A stretch of DNA of 64,000 bases from Thermoplasmata archaeon (GTDB taxonomy: Archaea; Thermoplasmatota; Thermoplasmata; Methanomassiliicoccales; Methanomethylophilaceae). Each line of letters begins with the position of its first letter. Within the stretch, counting starts at the first letter, position 1. Location: assembly GCA_015063125.1 (NCBI GenBank), contig SUTB01000001.1:124001-188000 (forward strand), in the 5' to 3' direction. Below, piece after piece: positions 42,907-53,100 of this stretch. The position numbers were made by a program, and so were the translations under genes. The notes beneath the pieces were generated by a model that had not been told where the DNA came from, made no database searches, and saw only the letters and a program-made list of their open reading frames with translations.

Positions 42907-44070
42907 ATGGCTGAGGATAAGAAGGTCGAACTCTCCCGCATAATTCGCAACAAGATAGATGCGGATACCTTCGAGGGGAAGTACGATGCATCGATCCGTA
43001 AGAAGATCCTGTTCCTTTTAGCTCTGATCGCGGCATCCATCGTCACGTTCATAGCGGCCATATGCCTCGGTTCCGTGGACATCCCTCTGGGAGACCTGTT
43101 CTGCGTTTTCTTCCATCCGCTCCTGCCCGATCTCGTGCCCGAGCCGTCGCAGGATTACTACTATTCATTCGTCTATGACGGAAGGATGCCAAGGGCCATA
43201 CTGGTCATTCTGACCGGAGTCAGCCTGGGTGCCGCAGGAATGATGATGCAGGCGGTCCTGCGCAATCCGCTGGTCAGCCCATTCACCCTCGGGGTATCCA
43301 CAGCGGCATCGTTCGGAGCGGCCATCGCTATATTGCTGGGGGACGCCGTGTTCGGCCTCACTTTCATGGGCACCAACTTCCACCTGCTGGGCACATCTTT
43401 CACATACGGAAGCCTGCTCAGGGTGCTGTTCGCGTTCCTGACGGCTTTGGCCAGCATAGCACTGGTCATAATGATGTCCAGGAGAGGATCGTCATCCAGG
43501 TCGCTCCTGATCCTGTCGGGAGTAGTGGTGAGCTACCTTTTCCAAGCCGGAATCATGTCCACCAAGTACTTCTCGGACGACGATCAGCTGAGGGAGATCA
43601 CGCTTTGGATCATGGGGACCATGGCCAACAGCTCATGGGGGATAGACCTGATAATATTCCCGGTAATCGTGGCGTGTCTGATCTATCTGTTCAAGCAGTC
43701 CATGGACCTCAACGCATTGTCCGCAGGGGACGAAGTGGCTAGCTCTCTGGGAGTCGATGTGGAGAAGCTGAGGAAGAGAGGGTTGATAGTGTGCACCCTC
43801 ATGTCGGCCGTGTGTCTTGCATTCACCGGAGTCATCGGGTTCATAGGTCTGATGGCACCGCACATCTGCAGGATAATAATAGGCAACGACGCGAGGTACC
43901 TGATGCCCGCATCCGCTCTGATGGGGGTGGTCGTGCTCTCGTTGTCCGACCTGTTCTGCAGGCTCATAATCCGTCCGGGCGAGCTGCCGGTCGGCATCTT
44001 CCTCTACCTCATCGGAGGAGCATTCTTCATATGGCTGGTCACCAACAGGAAATGGGGGTCGAGACTGTGA
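42907..44070 (+). CDS. FecCD-type ABC permease, system 2
   Basis: A 387-residue permease with a 45-residue charged N-terminal extension before about ten membrane segments. Family features are GRMPRAILVILTGVSLGAAGMMMQ (in part), NPLVSPFTLGVSTAASFGAA near residue 125, and GVIGFIGLMAPHICRIIIGND near 310. A single permease gene implies a homodimer. The ATG at 42907 is chosen; the upstream frame covers the promoter. A CCCGAC-TG-GTCGGG inverted repeat lies between the TATA element and the start. Its stop overlaps the ATPase start (GTGA). Confidence 0.93.
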   Translation: MAEDKKVELSRIIRNKIDADTFEGKYDASIRKKILFLLALIAASIVTFIAAICLGSVDIPLGDLFCVFFHPLLPDLVPEPSQDYYYSFVYDGRMPRAILVILTGVSLGAAGMMMQAVLRNPLVSPFTLGVSTAASFGAAIAILLGDAVFGLTFMGTNFHLLGTSFTYGSLLRVLFAFLTALASIALVIMMSRRGSSSRSLLILSGVVVSYLFQAGIMSTKYFSDDDQLREITLWIMGTMANSSWGIDLIIFPVIVACLIYLFKQSMDLNALSAGDEVASSLGVDVEKLRKRGLIVCTLMSAVCLAFTGVIGFIGLMAPHICRIIIGNDARYLMPASALMGVVVLSLSDLFCRLIIRPGELPVGIFLYLIGGAFFIWLVTNRKWGSRL

Positions 44071-44846
44071 AGCTGACCGTGGAAGGGCTGTCGCAGGGAT
44101 ACCAGGGCAAGGTGATCATCCATGACATCGACATGGAGGCCAACTCGGGAGAGGTGGTGACGGTCCTCGGACCGAACGGTGCCGGCAAGTCCACCATGAT
44201 CAAGACGATATGCAACGTCCTGTCCCCGATGGCCGGAAGGGTATGCATCGACGGCAGGGACATCACCGACATCGATAAGAGGGAGTATGCCAAGATCATC
44301 GGCTATGTCCCCCAGACGGCGGTGTTCTTCGGCAGCGCCACCGTTTATGACAATGTCCTCATAGGCCGCAGGCCGTACGTGCAGTGGTCATATTCCTCAG
44401 AGGATATCGCCATGGCCGCCAACGCCATGATCCGCATGAAGATCGATGACCTGTACGACAGGCCCATCCACAGACTATCCGGAGGACAGCGTCAGAGGGT
44501 CACGCTCGCTCGTGCTCTCGCCCAGGCACCGTCGTTCTATGTGTTCGATGAGCCCACTAGCGCTCTGGACCTCAGGAACCAGTTGGACACCCTCAAGGTC
44601 ATGCGCCAGGTTATCAATGACACCAATGCTTGCATGATCATCGCCATGCACGATCTCAATCTCGCCTACAGGTACTCCGACAAGGTCCTGGTCCTGAAGG
44701 ATGGGGAGGTCTACGACTTCGGCGAGACCGAGAAGGTAATCACTCCCGAGATGATCAAGGACGTCTACGGTGTGGATTCAGAGATCGTCGAGGGATCCAA
44801 GGGTAAGTTCATCCATTCCTACGATTCGGATCTGGACGATTTATGA
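44067..44846 (+). CDS. FecE/BtuD-type ABC ATPase, system 2
   Basis: A 259-residue ATPase for importer system 2. Walker A is GPNGAGKSTMIKTI, the signature RLSGGQRQRVTLARA, Walker B FYVFDEPTSALD, and the switch His lies in IAMHD. The start is a GTG at 44067 that overlaps the permease stop; the reading frame upstream lies inside the permease gene. The 3' end overlaps the ferredoxin gene on the other strand by six bases. Confidence 0.94.
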   Translation: MKLTVEGLSQGYQGKVIIHDIDMEANSGEVVTVLGPNGAGKSTMIKTICNVLSPMAGRVCIDGRDITDIDKREYAKIIGYVPQTAVFFGSATVYDNVLIGRRPYVQWSYSSEDIAMAANAMIRMKIDDLYDRPIHRLSGGQRQRVTLARALAQAPSFYVFDEPTSALDLRNQLDTLKVMRQVINDTNACMIIAMHDLNLAYRYSDKVLVLKDGEVYDFGETEKVITPEMIKDVYGVDSEIVEGSKGKFIHSYDSDLDDL

Positions 44847-45470
44847 TAGCTCGGAGATGATCTCTCCAGCCTTGGAGATGACTGTCTCGGTAACGGGTAT
44901 GCTCTTTCCGGACATCTCCATCGCTGCCTTCACCGTTCTGGTCATGGCGCTGCAGCAGGGGACCTCCATCCTGATGACCATGACCTTTTCGATCGGTCTG
45001 TTACGGAATATCTCCACAAGCTTGTCGAATCTCGCCCTGTCATCCAGCTTCGTGCATCCTATGACCATGGGGTCGTCATTGACGAACTTCTTCTGGAAGT
45101 TCTCGACCTTGAACGCAGTGCAGTCAGCAGCTACTATAAGGGTGCCCTTAAGGAAATCGGCCATCGGGGAAACAAGTGCGAGCTGTATGGGCCATTGGAC
45201 ACCGGGTACGGACATCATGTTGGGTGAGCTCATCATAGGCAAGTTTCCTAAACCGGGCGATACAGGGATCGTCTGCTTCGGAGCATCCTCGACGAAGGAT
45301 ATCGCATCCTGAGGGCAGGCCGGCAGGCAGTCACCCATGCCGTCGCAGAAGTTAGGTCTCACAAGTTTCGCTTTGCCATCGACGAGAGCTAGAGCACCCT
45401 CGTGGCACGCTTCCACGCAAAGCCCGCATCCATTACATTTGGATTCATCTATCTTTATCGTCTTGGCCAT
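44841..45470 (-). CDS. two-[4Fe-4S] ferredoxin domain protein
   Basis: A 209-residue soluble electron-transfer protein. The N-terminus carries two cluster motifs: CNGCGLCVEACHEGA (residues 13-27) and a longer-spaced CDGMGDCLPACPQDA (42-56). The remaining 150 residues form an alpha/beta domain with AADCTAFKV near 118, VIGCTKLDD near 140 and EVPCCSAMTRTV near 175. The latter Cys could bind another cofactor. This ferredoxin-plus-domain architecture recurs in anaerobes, but its partner enzyme is not known to me. In this setting it could feed electrons to the nif-like reductase. It stands alone between two importer operons. Confidence 0.85.
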   Translation of the reverse strand: MAKTIKIDESKCNGCGLCVEACHEGALALVDGKAKLVRPNFCDGMGDCLPACPQDAISFVEDAPKQTIPVSPGLGNLPMMSSPNMMSVPGVQWPIQLALVSPMADFLKGTLIVAADCTAFKVENFQKKFVNDDPMVIGCTKLDDRARFDKLVEIFRNRPIEKVMVIRMEVPCCSAMTRTVKAAMEMSGKSIPVTETVISKAGEIISELS

Positions 45471-45527
45471 GCCCTCAGTAGTGTGATCTGACCATTAAAT
45501 CGTTATCTTTCACAGAATGGTTTTATA

Positions 45528-45544
45528 TCGGATTATTCCTCCAA
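45528..45544 (+). promoter_or_regulatory. operator-like site overlapping start region of system 3 ATPase gene
   Basis: TCGGATTATTCCTCCAA matches 12 of 17 positions of the perfect palindrome at 57,453. It follows a TATA element (TTTTATAT, 45521-45528) directly and ends eight bases before the ATG at 45552, which is near the expected transcription start. A bound protein would block initiation. Confidence 0.4.
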
Positions 45545-45551
45545 CTATAGT

Positions 45552-46370
45552 ATGGAATTGAGGTTCAACGGAATGGGTTTTTCGTACTCCAGCGTTCCTG
45601 TGCTGGAAAATGTGTGCCTTGACCTTAGTCAGCCACAGTTCATCTCAATCATCGGCCCGAACGGGGTCGGTAAATCCACCCTCATCCATTGCATCAACAA
45701 GATCCTCTCACCGACCGTCGGTACCGTTGTTCTTGATGACAAGGAGATCTCGGAATACAACCAGAAGGAGATCGCCCAGCACGTGGGTTATGTTCCTTAC
45801 ACATCTTCGGATACATTCCCTCTCAGCGTCGTGGATACAGTTCTGCTGGGAAGGCATCCTCATGCAGGATGGAAAACCACCGACGAGGATCTTGAGATCG
45901 TATACAAGACACTCAAACAGCTGGAGATCGAAGACCTCGCTATGCGTAATTTCAACGAGCTTTCGGCCGGACAGCACCAGAAGGTGATGCTCGCCCGCGG
46001 ACTGGTCCAAAGACCCGACGTTCTCCTGCTCGATGAACCGACATCCAATCTCGATATCAAGCATCAGCTGGGAATCTCTAAGCTGTTAAAGCATCTGTCA
46101 AGAGAAGAGAGCATCATGGTCATTATGATCAGTCACGATCTCAACATCGCCTCGAAATATTCTGACAACGTCATAATGATGCATCACGGAGGCATCTATG
46201 CGGTGGGAACACCGCAGGAAGTTCTGACCTGTGAGAACATCAAGGAAGTGTACGGTGTGGACTGTACGATCATAGATGACGAGGGCACCCCTCATCTGAT
46301 AATGCATGACGACGGTTCACTGGAAGCACCTCTGTGTCAGGATGCGGTCTGTAGGATAACGACCAGTTGA
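45552..46370 (+). CDS. FecE/BtuD-type ABC ATPase, system 3
   Basis: A 272-residue ATPase. Walker A is GPNGVGKSTLIHCI, the signature ELSAGQHQKVMLARG, Walker B VLLLDEPTSNLD, and the switch His lies in MISHDLN. LGRHPHAGWKTTDEDLEIVY is nearly identical to the system 4 ATPase, showing recent duplication. The C-terminus carries an extra tail with Cys residues (APLCQDAVCRITTS). It is transcribed as a separate unit about 100 bases before its binding-protein gene, and its mRNA is nearly leaderless. Confidence 0.94.
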   Translation: MELRFNGMGFSYSSVPVLENVCLDLSQPQFISIIGPNGVGKSTLIHCINKILSPTVGTVVLDDKEISEYNQKEIAQHVGYVPYTSSDTFPLSVVDTVLLGRHPHAGWKTTDEDLEIVYKTLKQLEIEDLAMRNFNELSAGQHQKVMLARGLVQRPDVLLLDEPTSNLDIKHQLGISKLLKHLSREESIMVIMISHDLNIASKYSDNVIMMHHGGIYAVGTPQEVLTCENIKEVYGVDCTIIDDEGTPHLIMHDDGSLEAPLCQDAVCRITTS

Positions 46371-46408
46371 TGTGGTTGTACATTCTCGCCAATAATAAAT
46401 ATGACTTA

Positions 46409-46445
46409 ATGGTTGATACATCCAGCAAACGGATAATACATCCAA
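46409..46445 (+). promoter_or_regulatory. two operator-like repeats upstream of system 3 binding protein
   Basis: ATGGTTGATACATCCAG (46409-46425) and ACGGATAATACATCCAA (46429-46445) each match 13 of 17 positions of the palindrome at 57,453, with 20-bp spacing. A looser third copy, GTGGTTGTACATTC, starts at 46372. A TATA-like AATAATAAATATG (46391-46403) lies just before the pair, so they cover the expected start of transcription. Confidence 0.5.
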
Positions 46446-46471
46446 TTACCGAATTGCTTTGAAGTGATAAA

Positions 46472-47836
46472 ATGGCAGCATTATCAAAGAATGCTATCAT
46501 CGCGATTGTTGCCGTCGCTGTAATTGCGATCGCAGGAATATCTGCGGCCGTCATTATGAGCGGCCAGCCCTCATCACCCACAGTGCTTGTGGATGCAGAT
46601 CTGAAGGTTTTGGGTAACGCAAACGGTGATAAGGTTCTCGATGACAAGGACGTTTCCGAGATTGAGAAGATTATTAAGAGTGAAGGAACAGCTGACAAGT
46701 ACCCCCTTGCCGACGCCAACAACGACGGCGTCATCGACAGCGATGATGTGGACTTTGTGAAAGCCATTCTGAATTACAAAGACGGCGATGCTCAGGTACC
46801 CGTTTGGCATGTGAACTATCACGACAACGGTAAGGGAGTCATGGCAATGGAGATCGTCCAGACCATGTACCCGATCACATCCACGATCGCTACCGGTTCT
46901 GCTAACGGACTTATGATGCTCCAGCTCATGGACATCGTAAGCGAGGTCAAGGGAGCCTGTTACTCCTCCTCTTCCGCGGACAAGGCCCTGTTCGACACCA
47001 CCTATCTCGACAAGAGCAAGTGTGTCAACCTGGGAAGCAACACCGGAGCCATCACATTCGAGGATGGAAAGGCCGGTTCCTCAGACGTCATCAAGGAGCA
47101 GAACGTGACAGCTCTGATCACTGATTGGAACAAGACCTACATCGAGAACGAGGCAGATTTCGAGAAGGGTGGAGTCGATGTTGTAAGGATTGCAGCAGCA
47201 GCCGTAGATTCTGAGGCCTATACCCACACCATTCTCCTTTTGGGATTCCTCTTCCAGAAGGAAGACAGGGCCAAGAGCCTGCTGGCGCTCTACGATGAGT
47301 GCGGTAAGCTTATCGTGAAGTACAAGGGCGACGGAAGTCTCAAGGGATGCGCATCATCTATGGCAGACCCTACCAAGTATGCTTATGTCTCTTCCCCCAG
47401 TTCCGATTATACTGAGGTTCTGATCGCAGCTGGTCTGTCCTTTGGATTGCCCGGAATCGATTTCGGCGGCAAGACATCATACAACACTTGGACCAACCTC
47501 GACATCTACAACACCGAGAAGAATCACTGGGATTACACCATCCACATCAGGACGAACATCAACTATGGTGGAACAATCAACGAGGCAACCCTGAAAGGAT
47601 ACACTGATGCATTCTGCAAGTACTGGGAGTACACCGACGGAGAGCACCAGTACCTGATATCCGGAGTTATGCCCGTACCTGTGAGGGTTCTGTTCGTCGA
47701 GAGCATCTTCAACGATGGTCTGACTGTCGATAAGGTCAACGAGCTCCATGAGAAGTTCGTGAAGAACTTCTTCATCAAGTCCGACCTGGACATTTCCGAG
47801 ATGAAGTTCTTCGTTGACGGATCGACCCTTTACTGA
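46472..47836 (+). CDS. dockerin-bearing metal-complex binding protein, ABC system 3
   Basis: A 454-residue surface protein. An N-terminal hydrophobic segment (residues 8-28) anchors it. Residues 42-105 form a dockerin-like unit with two calcium-loop repeats: NANGDKVLDDKDV and DANNDGVIDSDDV, each followed by a helix. The FecB/BtuF-like binding fold follows (SANGLMMLQLMDIV near 150, VDVVRIAAAAVDSE near 235). Loops with D-x-N-x-D-G spacing have all the expected ligand positions. A domain that normally docks onto cohesins is unusual on a transporter binding protein. A good AAGTGAT ribosome site precedes the ATG; a strong hairpin follows the stop. Confidence 0.88.
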   Translation: MAALSKNAIIAIVAVAVIAIAGISAAVIMSGQPSSPTVLVDADLKVLGNANGDKVLDDKDVSEIEKIIKSEGTADKYPLADANNDGVIDSDDVDFVKAILNYKDGDAQVPVWHVNYHDNGKGVMAMEIVQTMYPITSTIATGSANGLMMLQLMDIVSEVKGACYSSSSADKALFDTTYLDKSKCVNLGSNTGAITFEDGKAGSSDVIKEQNVTALITDWNKTYIENEADFEKGGVDVVRIAAAAVDSEAYTHTILLLGFLFQKEDRAKSLLALYDECGKLIVKYKGDGSLKGCASSMADPTKYAYVSSPSSDYTEVLIAAGLSFGLPGIDFGGKTSYNTWTNLDIYNTEKNHWDYTIHIRTNINYGGTINEATLKGYTDAFCKYWEYTDGEHQYLISGVMPVPVRVLFVESIFNDGLTVDKVNELHEKFVKNFFIKSDLDISEMKFFVDGSTLY

Positions 47837-47856
47837 AACTATTGCTAAACTCATTA

Positions 47857-47884
47857 CCGGGATCCCTGCTCAGCAGGGTCCCGG
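47857..47884 (+). terminator. intercistronic hairpin after system 3 binding-protein gene
   Basis: CCGGGATCCCTGC-TCA-GCAGGGTCCCGG forms a 12-bp stem with one bulge, with no T-run after it. It lies 21 bases after the stop and before the permease genes. It is more likely to stabilise the upstream mRNA or attenuate than to end transcription fully. Confidence 0.5.
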
Positions 47885-47909
47885 AACATTCAGGTGTGTT
47901 GATTGAAAA

Positions 47910-48974
47910 ATGGATTCCGATGAACTACGTGTCAAATACGCCAAGGAGCGTCGCAAGAAGTATGCCTTCATTCTGGTATGCGTCGCCTTGGCTGTGGCCG
48001 TAACGTTCATTTCGTTGGCAGTGGGAACCAGGAATCTATCTGTGGAGCAGGTTTTTGATTTAGTTATCAACCATCTCAAGGGCGACGTCAGCCCTGAGGA
48101 TGCATACGATGACAGGATCATATGGGAATACAGGATTCCTCGCGCATTCCTGGCGGTAATCGCAGGATGCATACTGGCGATCGCCGGAACTGTCATGCAG
48201 AGTGTCATGAAGAATCCGTTGGCCGATCCGTATACAACAGGAGTATCTTCTGGTGCAGTGTTCGGAATGGCCATCGCTGCAGTATTGGGTTTCAGGATCG
48301 GTAACGGTTTTGTCGGAGAATACGCGACCGTGCTCAACGCGATAGTATTCGCGATGGTCCCTGTCGCAGTCATAATCATCATGTCCCCGTTCTTCCGCAA
48401 ATCACCATCGACATTGATTCTCGCTGGAGTAGCCACTTCGTACCTGTTCAGTTCACTTACGGCACTCCTGTTGGTATCGACTAGTTCTGAGAACCTTGCG
48501 CACGTCTACCATTGGGAGATAGGAAACCTTGCAGAGCTAGGCTGGACACCTGTCTACGTTCTGTTCGTGGTGCTGCTGGTAGGAGCAGGCATCCTTTGGC
48601 CTATGGCCAATAAGCTGAACCTCATGTCGTTGGATGACAAGGACGCTAAAGCCTTGGGTCTTGACGGCAAGAACCTTCGCATAATCTGTTTGACAGTCCT
48701 GTCATTCATGACAGCATGCTTGATCGCATTCACAGGAATAATCGGTTTTGTAGGATTGGTTATTCCCCACATCGTAAGGCTGATTCTGGGCTCCGATAAC
48801 AAATTCATAATACCCGCCGCAATGGCATTCGGAGCATTCTTCCTTCTTGCCTGCGATTGTCTGGCAAGATGGATGGACCTCGGTGCAACTATTCCGATTG
48901 GAGTGGTCACTTCATTCATCGGCGCACCGATTTTCCTGTTCCTCATCATAAGGGAAAAGAAGGAGGTGTGGTGA
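47910..48974 (+). CDS. FecCD-type ABC permease A, system 3
   Basis: A 354-residue permease with about ten membrane segments. YRIPRAFLAVIAGCILAIAGTVMQ (in part), NPLADPYTTGVSSGAVFGMA near residue 105, and FTGIIGFVGLVIPHIVRLILG (in part) near 275 identify the family. It pairs with a second permease gene directly downstream, so a heterodimeric channel is likely, unlike systems 1 and 2. The C-terminus IREKKEVW is almost identical to that of the system 4 permease A, and both genes end GTGTGGTGA. Confidence 0.94.
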   Translation: MDSDELRVKYAKERRKKYAFILVCVALAVAVTFISLAVGTRNLSVEQVFDLVINHLKGDVSPEDAYDDRIIWEYRIPRAFLAVIAGCILAIAGTVMQSVMKNPLADPYTTGVSSGAVFGMAIAAVLGFRIGNGFVGEYATVLNAIVFAMVPVAVIIIMSPFFRKSPSTLILAGVATSYLFSSLTALLLVSTSSENLAHVYHWEIGNLAELGWTPVYVLFVVLLVGAGILWPMANKLNLMSLDDKDAKALGLDGKNLRIICLTVLSFMTACLIAFTGIIGFVGLVIPHIVRLILGSDNKFIIPAAMAFGAFFLLACDCLARWMDLGATIPIGVVTSFIGAPIFLFLIIREKKEVW

Positions 48975-50090
48975 ATGAATCTGAAGGCTCTGAAACCTGT
49001 GAAGGATACTCCGCCGGAAGCTCCCGTGGAGGAACACATCAAAGGATACAGGGCAAAGGAGCACCGCAGATTGGTCTACCTGATGATCCTCATAGTCATA
49101 ATCGCTGCTCTGAGCATCTATTCAGCGACCATCGAGACCATGACGATAACATACGAAGAGGTCTTGGAGATTCTCAGGAAGACCCTTACCGGAACCCCTT
49201 ACGACAGCCGTATGGAGGAAGTCAAGGCCTCAATCATATTGGACCGCAGTATGCCCAGGACGGTGGCCGCAATCCTCGTCGGTATCTCATTGGCAGTTTC
49301 CGGAGCCATGATGCAATCCATCACCAGGAACCCCTTGACGGATTCATACACCATCGGTATATCATCAGCCGCGATGCTCGGAGTGACTATCGGGATCGTA
49401 TACGGCGTTTGCATTATCCCTGTGTTCACAGGAAACGCAGGCAACATCGTCAATGCCTTCCTGTTCGCATTGATACCTGCCGCAGTAATCACTGTGATCG
49501 CATCTTTCAAGAAGATGAGTCCAACCATGATGGTCCTGATCGGTATCGGTATAATGTACATGTTCAACGCGTTCTCCACATTCATCAAGTTCAATGCGGA
49601 TCCTGATGCTCTCCAGGAGATCTACGAGTGGAGCATCGGAACACTGGCCACCGTCATCGGATGGGATTTCGCTGTCCCACTCCTAGCAGGTACCGTTCTG
49701 ATATTGGTCATCGGCATAATCCTGGCCAATCACATCAACGTCATGGCCTCAGGAGACTCTATGGCTAAGGCATTGGGAGTCAGACCGATCCTGACTAGGG
49801 TCGTCTGTTTTGTTAGCATCTCCATCGCCACGGGTATCTGTGTTTGCTACACAGGAACAATCGGTTTTGTAGGTCTGGTGGCCCCGCATATCGCAAGGCT
49901 ATTCGTCGGAAGCGACAACAAGATCCTGATACCTACATCAGCCGTTCTGGGGGCATTCATGATAATCTGTGCCGATATCCTTGTCAGAAGGATACCCGGC
50001 GGTCTGCCAGCAGGAGTCATAACGGCATTGATCGGTGCTCCGATCTTCCTGTACATCCTGTATAAGCAGAGAAAGAATGCAGCGTTCTGA
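48975..50090 (+). CDS. FecCD-type ABC permease B, system 3
   Basis: A 371-residue permease with a 35-residue charged N-terminal tail and about ten membrane segments. Family features are DRSMPRTVAAILVGISLAVSGAMMQ (in part), NPLTDSYTIGISSAAMLGV near residue 115, and YTGTIGFVGLVAPHIARLFVG (in part) near 290. The ATG immediately follows the TGA of permease A and uses the GAGGTG inside that gene, so the two are coupled. It converges on cobN with 21 bases between stops. Confidence 0.94.
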   Translation: MNLKALKPVKDTPPEAPVEEHIKGYRAKEHRRLVYLMILIVIIAALSIYSATIETMTITYEEVLEILRKTLTGTPYDSRMEEVKASIILDRSMPRTVAAILVGISLAVSGAMMQSITRNPLTDSYTIGISSAAMLGVTIGIVYGVCIIPVFTGNAGNIVNAFLFALIPAAVITVIASFKKMSPTMMVLIGIGIMYMFNAFSTFIKFNADPDALQEIYEWSIGTLATVIGWDFAVPLLAGTVLILVIGIILANHINVMASGDSMAKALGVRPILTRVVCFVSISIATGICVCYTGTIGFVGLVAPHIARLFVGSDNKILIPTSAVLGAFMIICADILVRRIPGGLPAGVITALIGAPIFLYILYKQRKNAAF

Positions 50091-50111
50091 AGATCGGTCA
50101 CCGGAAGGACC

Positions 50112-53100
50112 TCATCTACCCTTGCTGTCAGTCAGCTCCTCGATGATCTCTTCATTCTCCAGATAGATGTCCGATAACTCCTTGAGGAGGTCGTCGGAAG
50201 CATCCCACATCTTCCTGTCGTACGCTTCCATAAGGATGTCGATCATATCGCGCATGGCATATGGGTTGGCCTCATTGATCCACTCCCTGACGTCTTCTTT
50301 GACGATGTAATCCTTTGCGAGACGGTCGTACATCCAGTTCTCGATGATATCCGATGTCGCATCCCATGCGAAGATGTATTCGAACATGTGCTTGATCTCG
50401 GTCGCGCCTCTGAAGCCGTGTACACGCAGCCCCTGTTCGTATTTCGGATTCAGGACCTTGCTGCGGAATATGAATTTGGATTCCTCCTCGATGGTGCGGA
50501 ATACAGGTCTGGAAGTGTCGGCAGAGCAACCGATCACGGACATGGGCCTCTTACCCGTGACGGATTCCACCGCGGCATTGAATCCACCGAGGTACATGAA
50601 GACATCATCGTTGTCGAACATGTCGTACTCGCGACTGGTGCTGTTCTTGACGGTCACTTCTATCTTCGCCATCCTGTTCCTGAACAATCCCTCGTCCAGT
50701 ACTCCGTTGTTCCTTATTCCGTAGCGGTAGCCGCCCACACCTATGTAGTAGTCCCCGATCTCCTTTCTTTCATCCCAGCAGGAGTTCCTGATGAGGACGT
50801 TCACTCCGGCCCCGTACTGTCCCGGTGCGGAACTGAATATGCGGGAGAGGGATCTAGACCTTGCCTCGTCCTCCGGGATTCCGTCGGCAATCATCTTCGA
50901 CAGGTCCTCGCGGTAGTTGGCCCTGATGTGGTTGCTCTCCTCGTCTTCATCCAATTCGGCCACCATCTCTACGGCCCTGTCGATCATGGCCGTCAAGTTG
51001 GGGAAAGCGTCCCTGAAGAGTCCGCTGACCCTTACAGTGACATCGACCCTGGGTCTCCCCAGCTCTTCCAACGGTATTATCTCGAGTCCGGTCACACAAT
51101 CGCCGGTTCCTGCCCACACTGGGCGTACGCCGAGTAGCCATAGCACATAGCCGACATCGTCGCCCCCCGTCTTGAGGGTGTCAGTCGCCCACAGCACTAT
51201 GCCTATGCTGTCCGGATAGCGGCCGTTGTCATCCAGGAAGCGCTGTATCATTTGGTCCGCCATGGTGCATCCGATCTTCCAGCTGGCCTGTGAAGGGATA
51301 CCATCCGGATCGAGCCCGTAGAAGTTCTTCCCTGTGGGAAGTATCTGCGCCCTCCCTCTGGTGGGGCAGCCCGACGGTCCCGGGGGAACATATCCCCCGT
51401 CCAACCCATGGAGGAGGCTATCGATCTCATATGTGGTCTTCCTGATGTTCGGATAGAGTTCTCCGCAGATGAAGGTTGCAACCGAGTGCAGGTTTCCGTT
51501 GCCGCTGAATTCCGAATCGATGATCTCGGAACACGCGGTATGTTCCCAATCTACCGATGTGCATCTCTCTATGAATTGCATGGTGAGATTGGCGATATCC
51601 TCAGCGACCTCCCCGTTGAACCTGTTCGTCAAGGGATCGATGTCCGAGGCGTGATCCTGCAATTGGATCAGGTCATAGCCCTTGGCTTCCGCGATGGATC
51701 TGGGAAGCGAAGGCACTGAATCGTTTGGGAGCCTGGTCAGACAGTATATCATCTCTAGCATGCGCTCTGATTCCGGGACCTTGCCGAATATGTGCAGACC
51801 GTCCTTGATGATGTTCTCCTTGACCCCTTCGACGTAGTCGTAAAGACGGACGATCGATTCATCGATCTCCTCTGAGGTCGAGTCATCCCTGATCCCGGCC
51901 TCGCTCTCAAGGTTCAGTTGCTTTATGAGCTCCAAGACGTTGCTCCTGTACGCCTCCATCTGAACCTGTTGGTTGCTGCCCCTCATCCGCATGAAGGACT
52001 GAATCGCCACCTCCAGTTCGCTGAGTTCGTCGTATGAGCCCGCTCTCATGAGCGCAGGTATGAGATGGTCTACCAATGCCGCATAGCTCCTGCGCTTGGC
52101 CTGGATCCCTTCTCCGGGGTTGCAGATGACATAGATGTAAAGATTGGGGAGCTGGGAGAGGACATAGTCGCAGGCGCAATCCTCGGACAGTCCCACTGAT
52201 TTTCCAGGCAGCCACTCCAGTGTCCCATGTGTTCCCACATGGATGATGGCATCCGCCTTGAACTCGTCCTTCAGCCACCTGTAGAAGGATAGGTACTGAT
52301 GGGGAATGGAGCAGTTGTGATTGTGATAAGTCGCCTGCACGTCCTTTCCGCGAGCAGGTTGGAAACTTAGCATGACATTGCCGTTGATGACTCCAGGCAC
52401 GGCGATGCGCTTTTTGCTGGTGAGGATCTCTCCCGGCGGTTCGCCCCAATCCCTGATCATGCCTCCCCTCTCCCTTTCGCAGAGGGTGGAGAACCATCTC
52501 TCATAGGATTCAGGCTCGATGATTGCGCAGGCCCTCGACAGGAGGTCATTCTCATTCGTCCATTCGATGTCGTTGGTAACCTAGCTCATCACTCTGTCAG
52601 AAAGGTCCTTGCGGTCATCTGGAACCCAATCCAGCTTGTACCCTGCCTCAGACATCCTCTTGAGGAGATTGGATATGCTTTCGAAGGTGTCAAGGCCGGC
52701 AGCGCTCCCTCCGTTCGATATCTGGGGAGGGTACATGTAGAAGAGGATGGCGACCTTTTTCCTGTCGTTGGGGATGTGTCTGAGCCTGCCCCATCTGATG
52801 GCCATCTCGACGACGTCCTTGGTGCGCTGTTCTATGGGGACATGCTTGATCCCGTCCGTTTCATGAACGGTAGAACAGTGCGGTACTGTGATTATCTGAC
52901 CGTCGAATTCGGGGAAGGCCACATCGTACGCAATTTCTGCGGTGGTAAGGCCGAATATGCTCCCCCTCCATTCAGATTCCGATTTGACCAGCATTGGTGA
53001 TTGCAGAATGGGGACATCCAGTCTTTCCAAGAATGGATAGTCGGGAAGCGGTGAGTTGAATTTGGCTTCAGTCACAACGGAGGACGATATCGTATTGATA

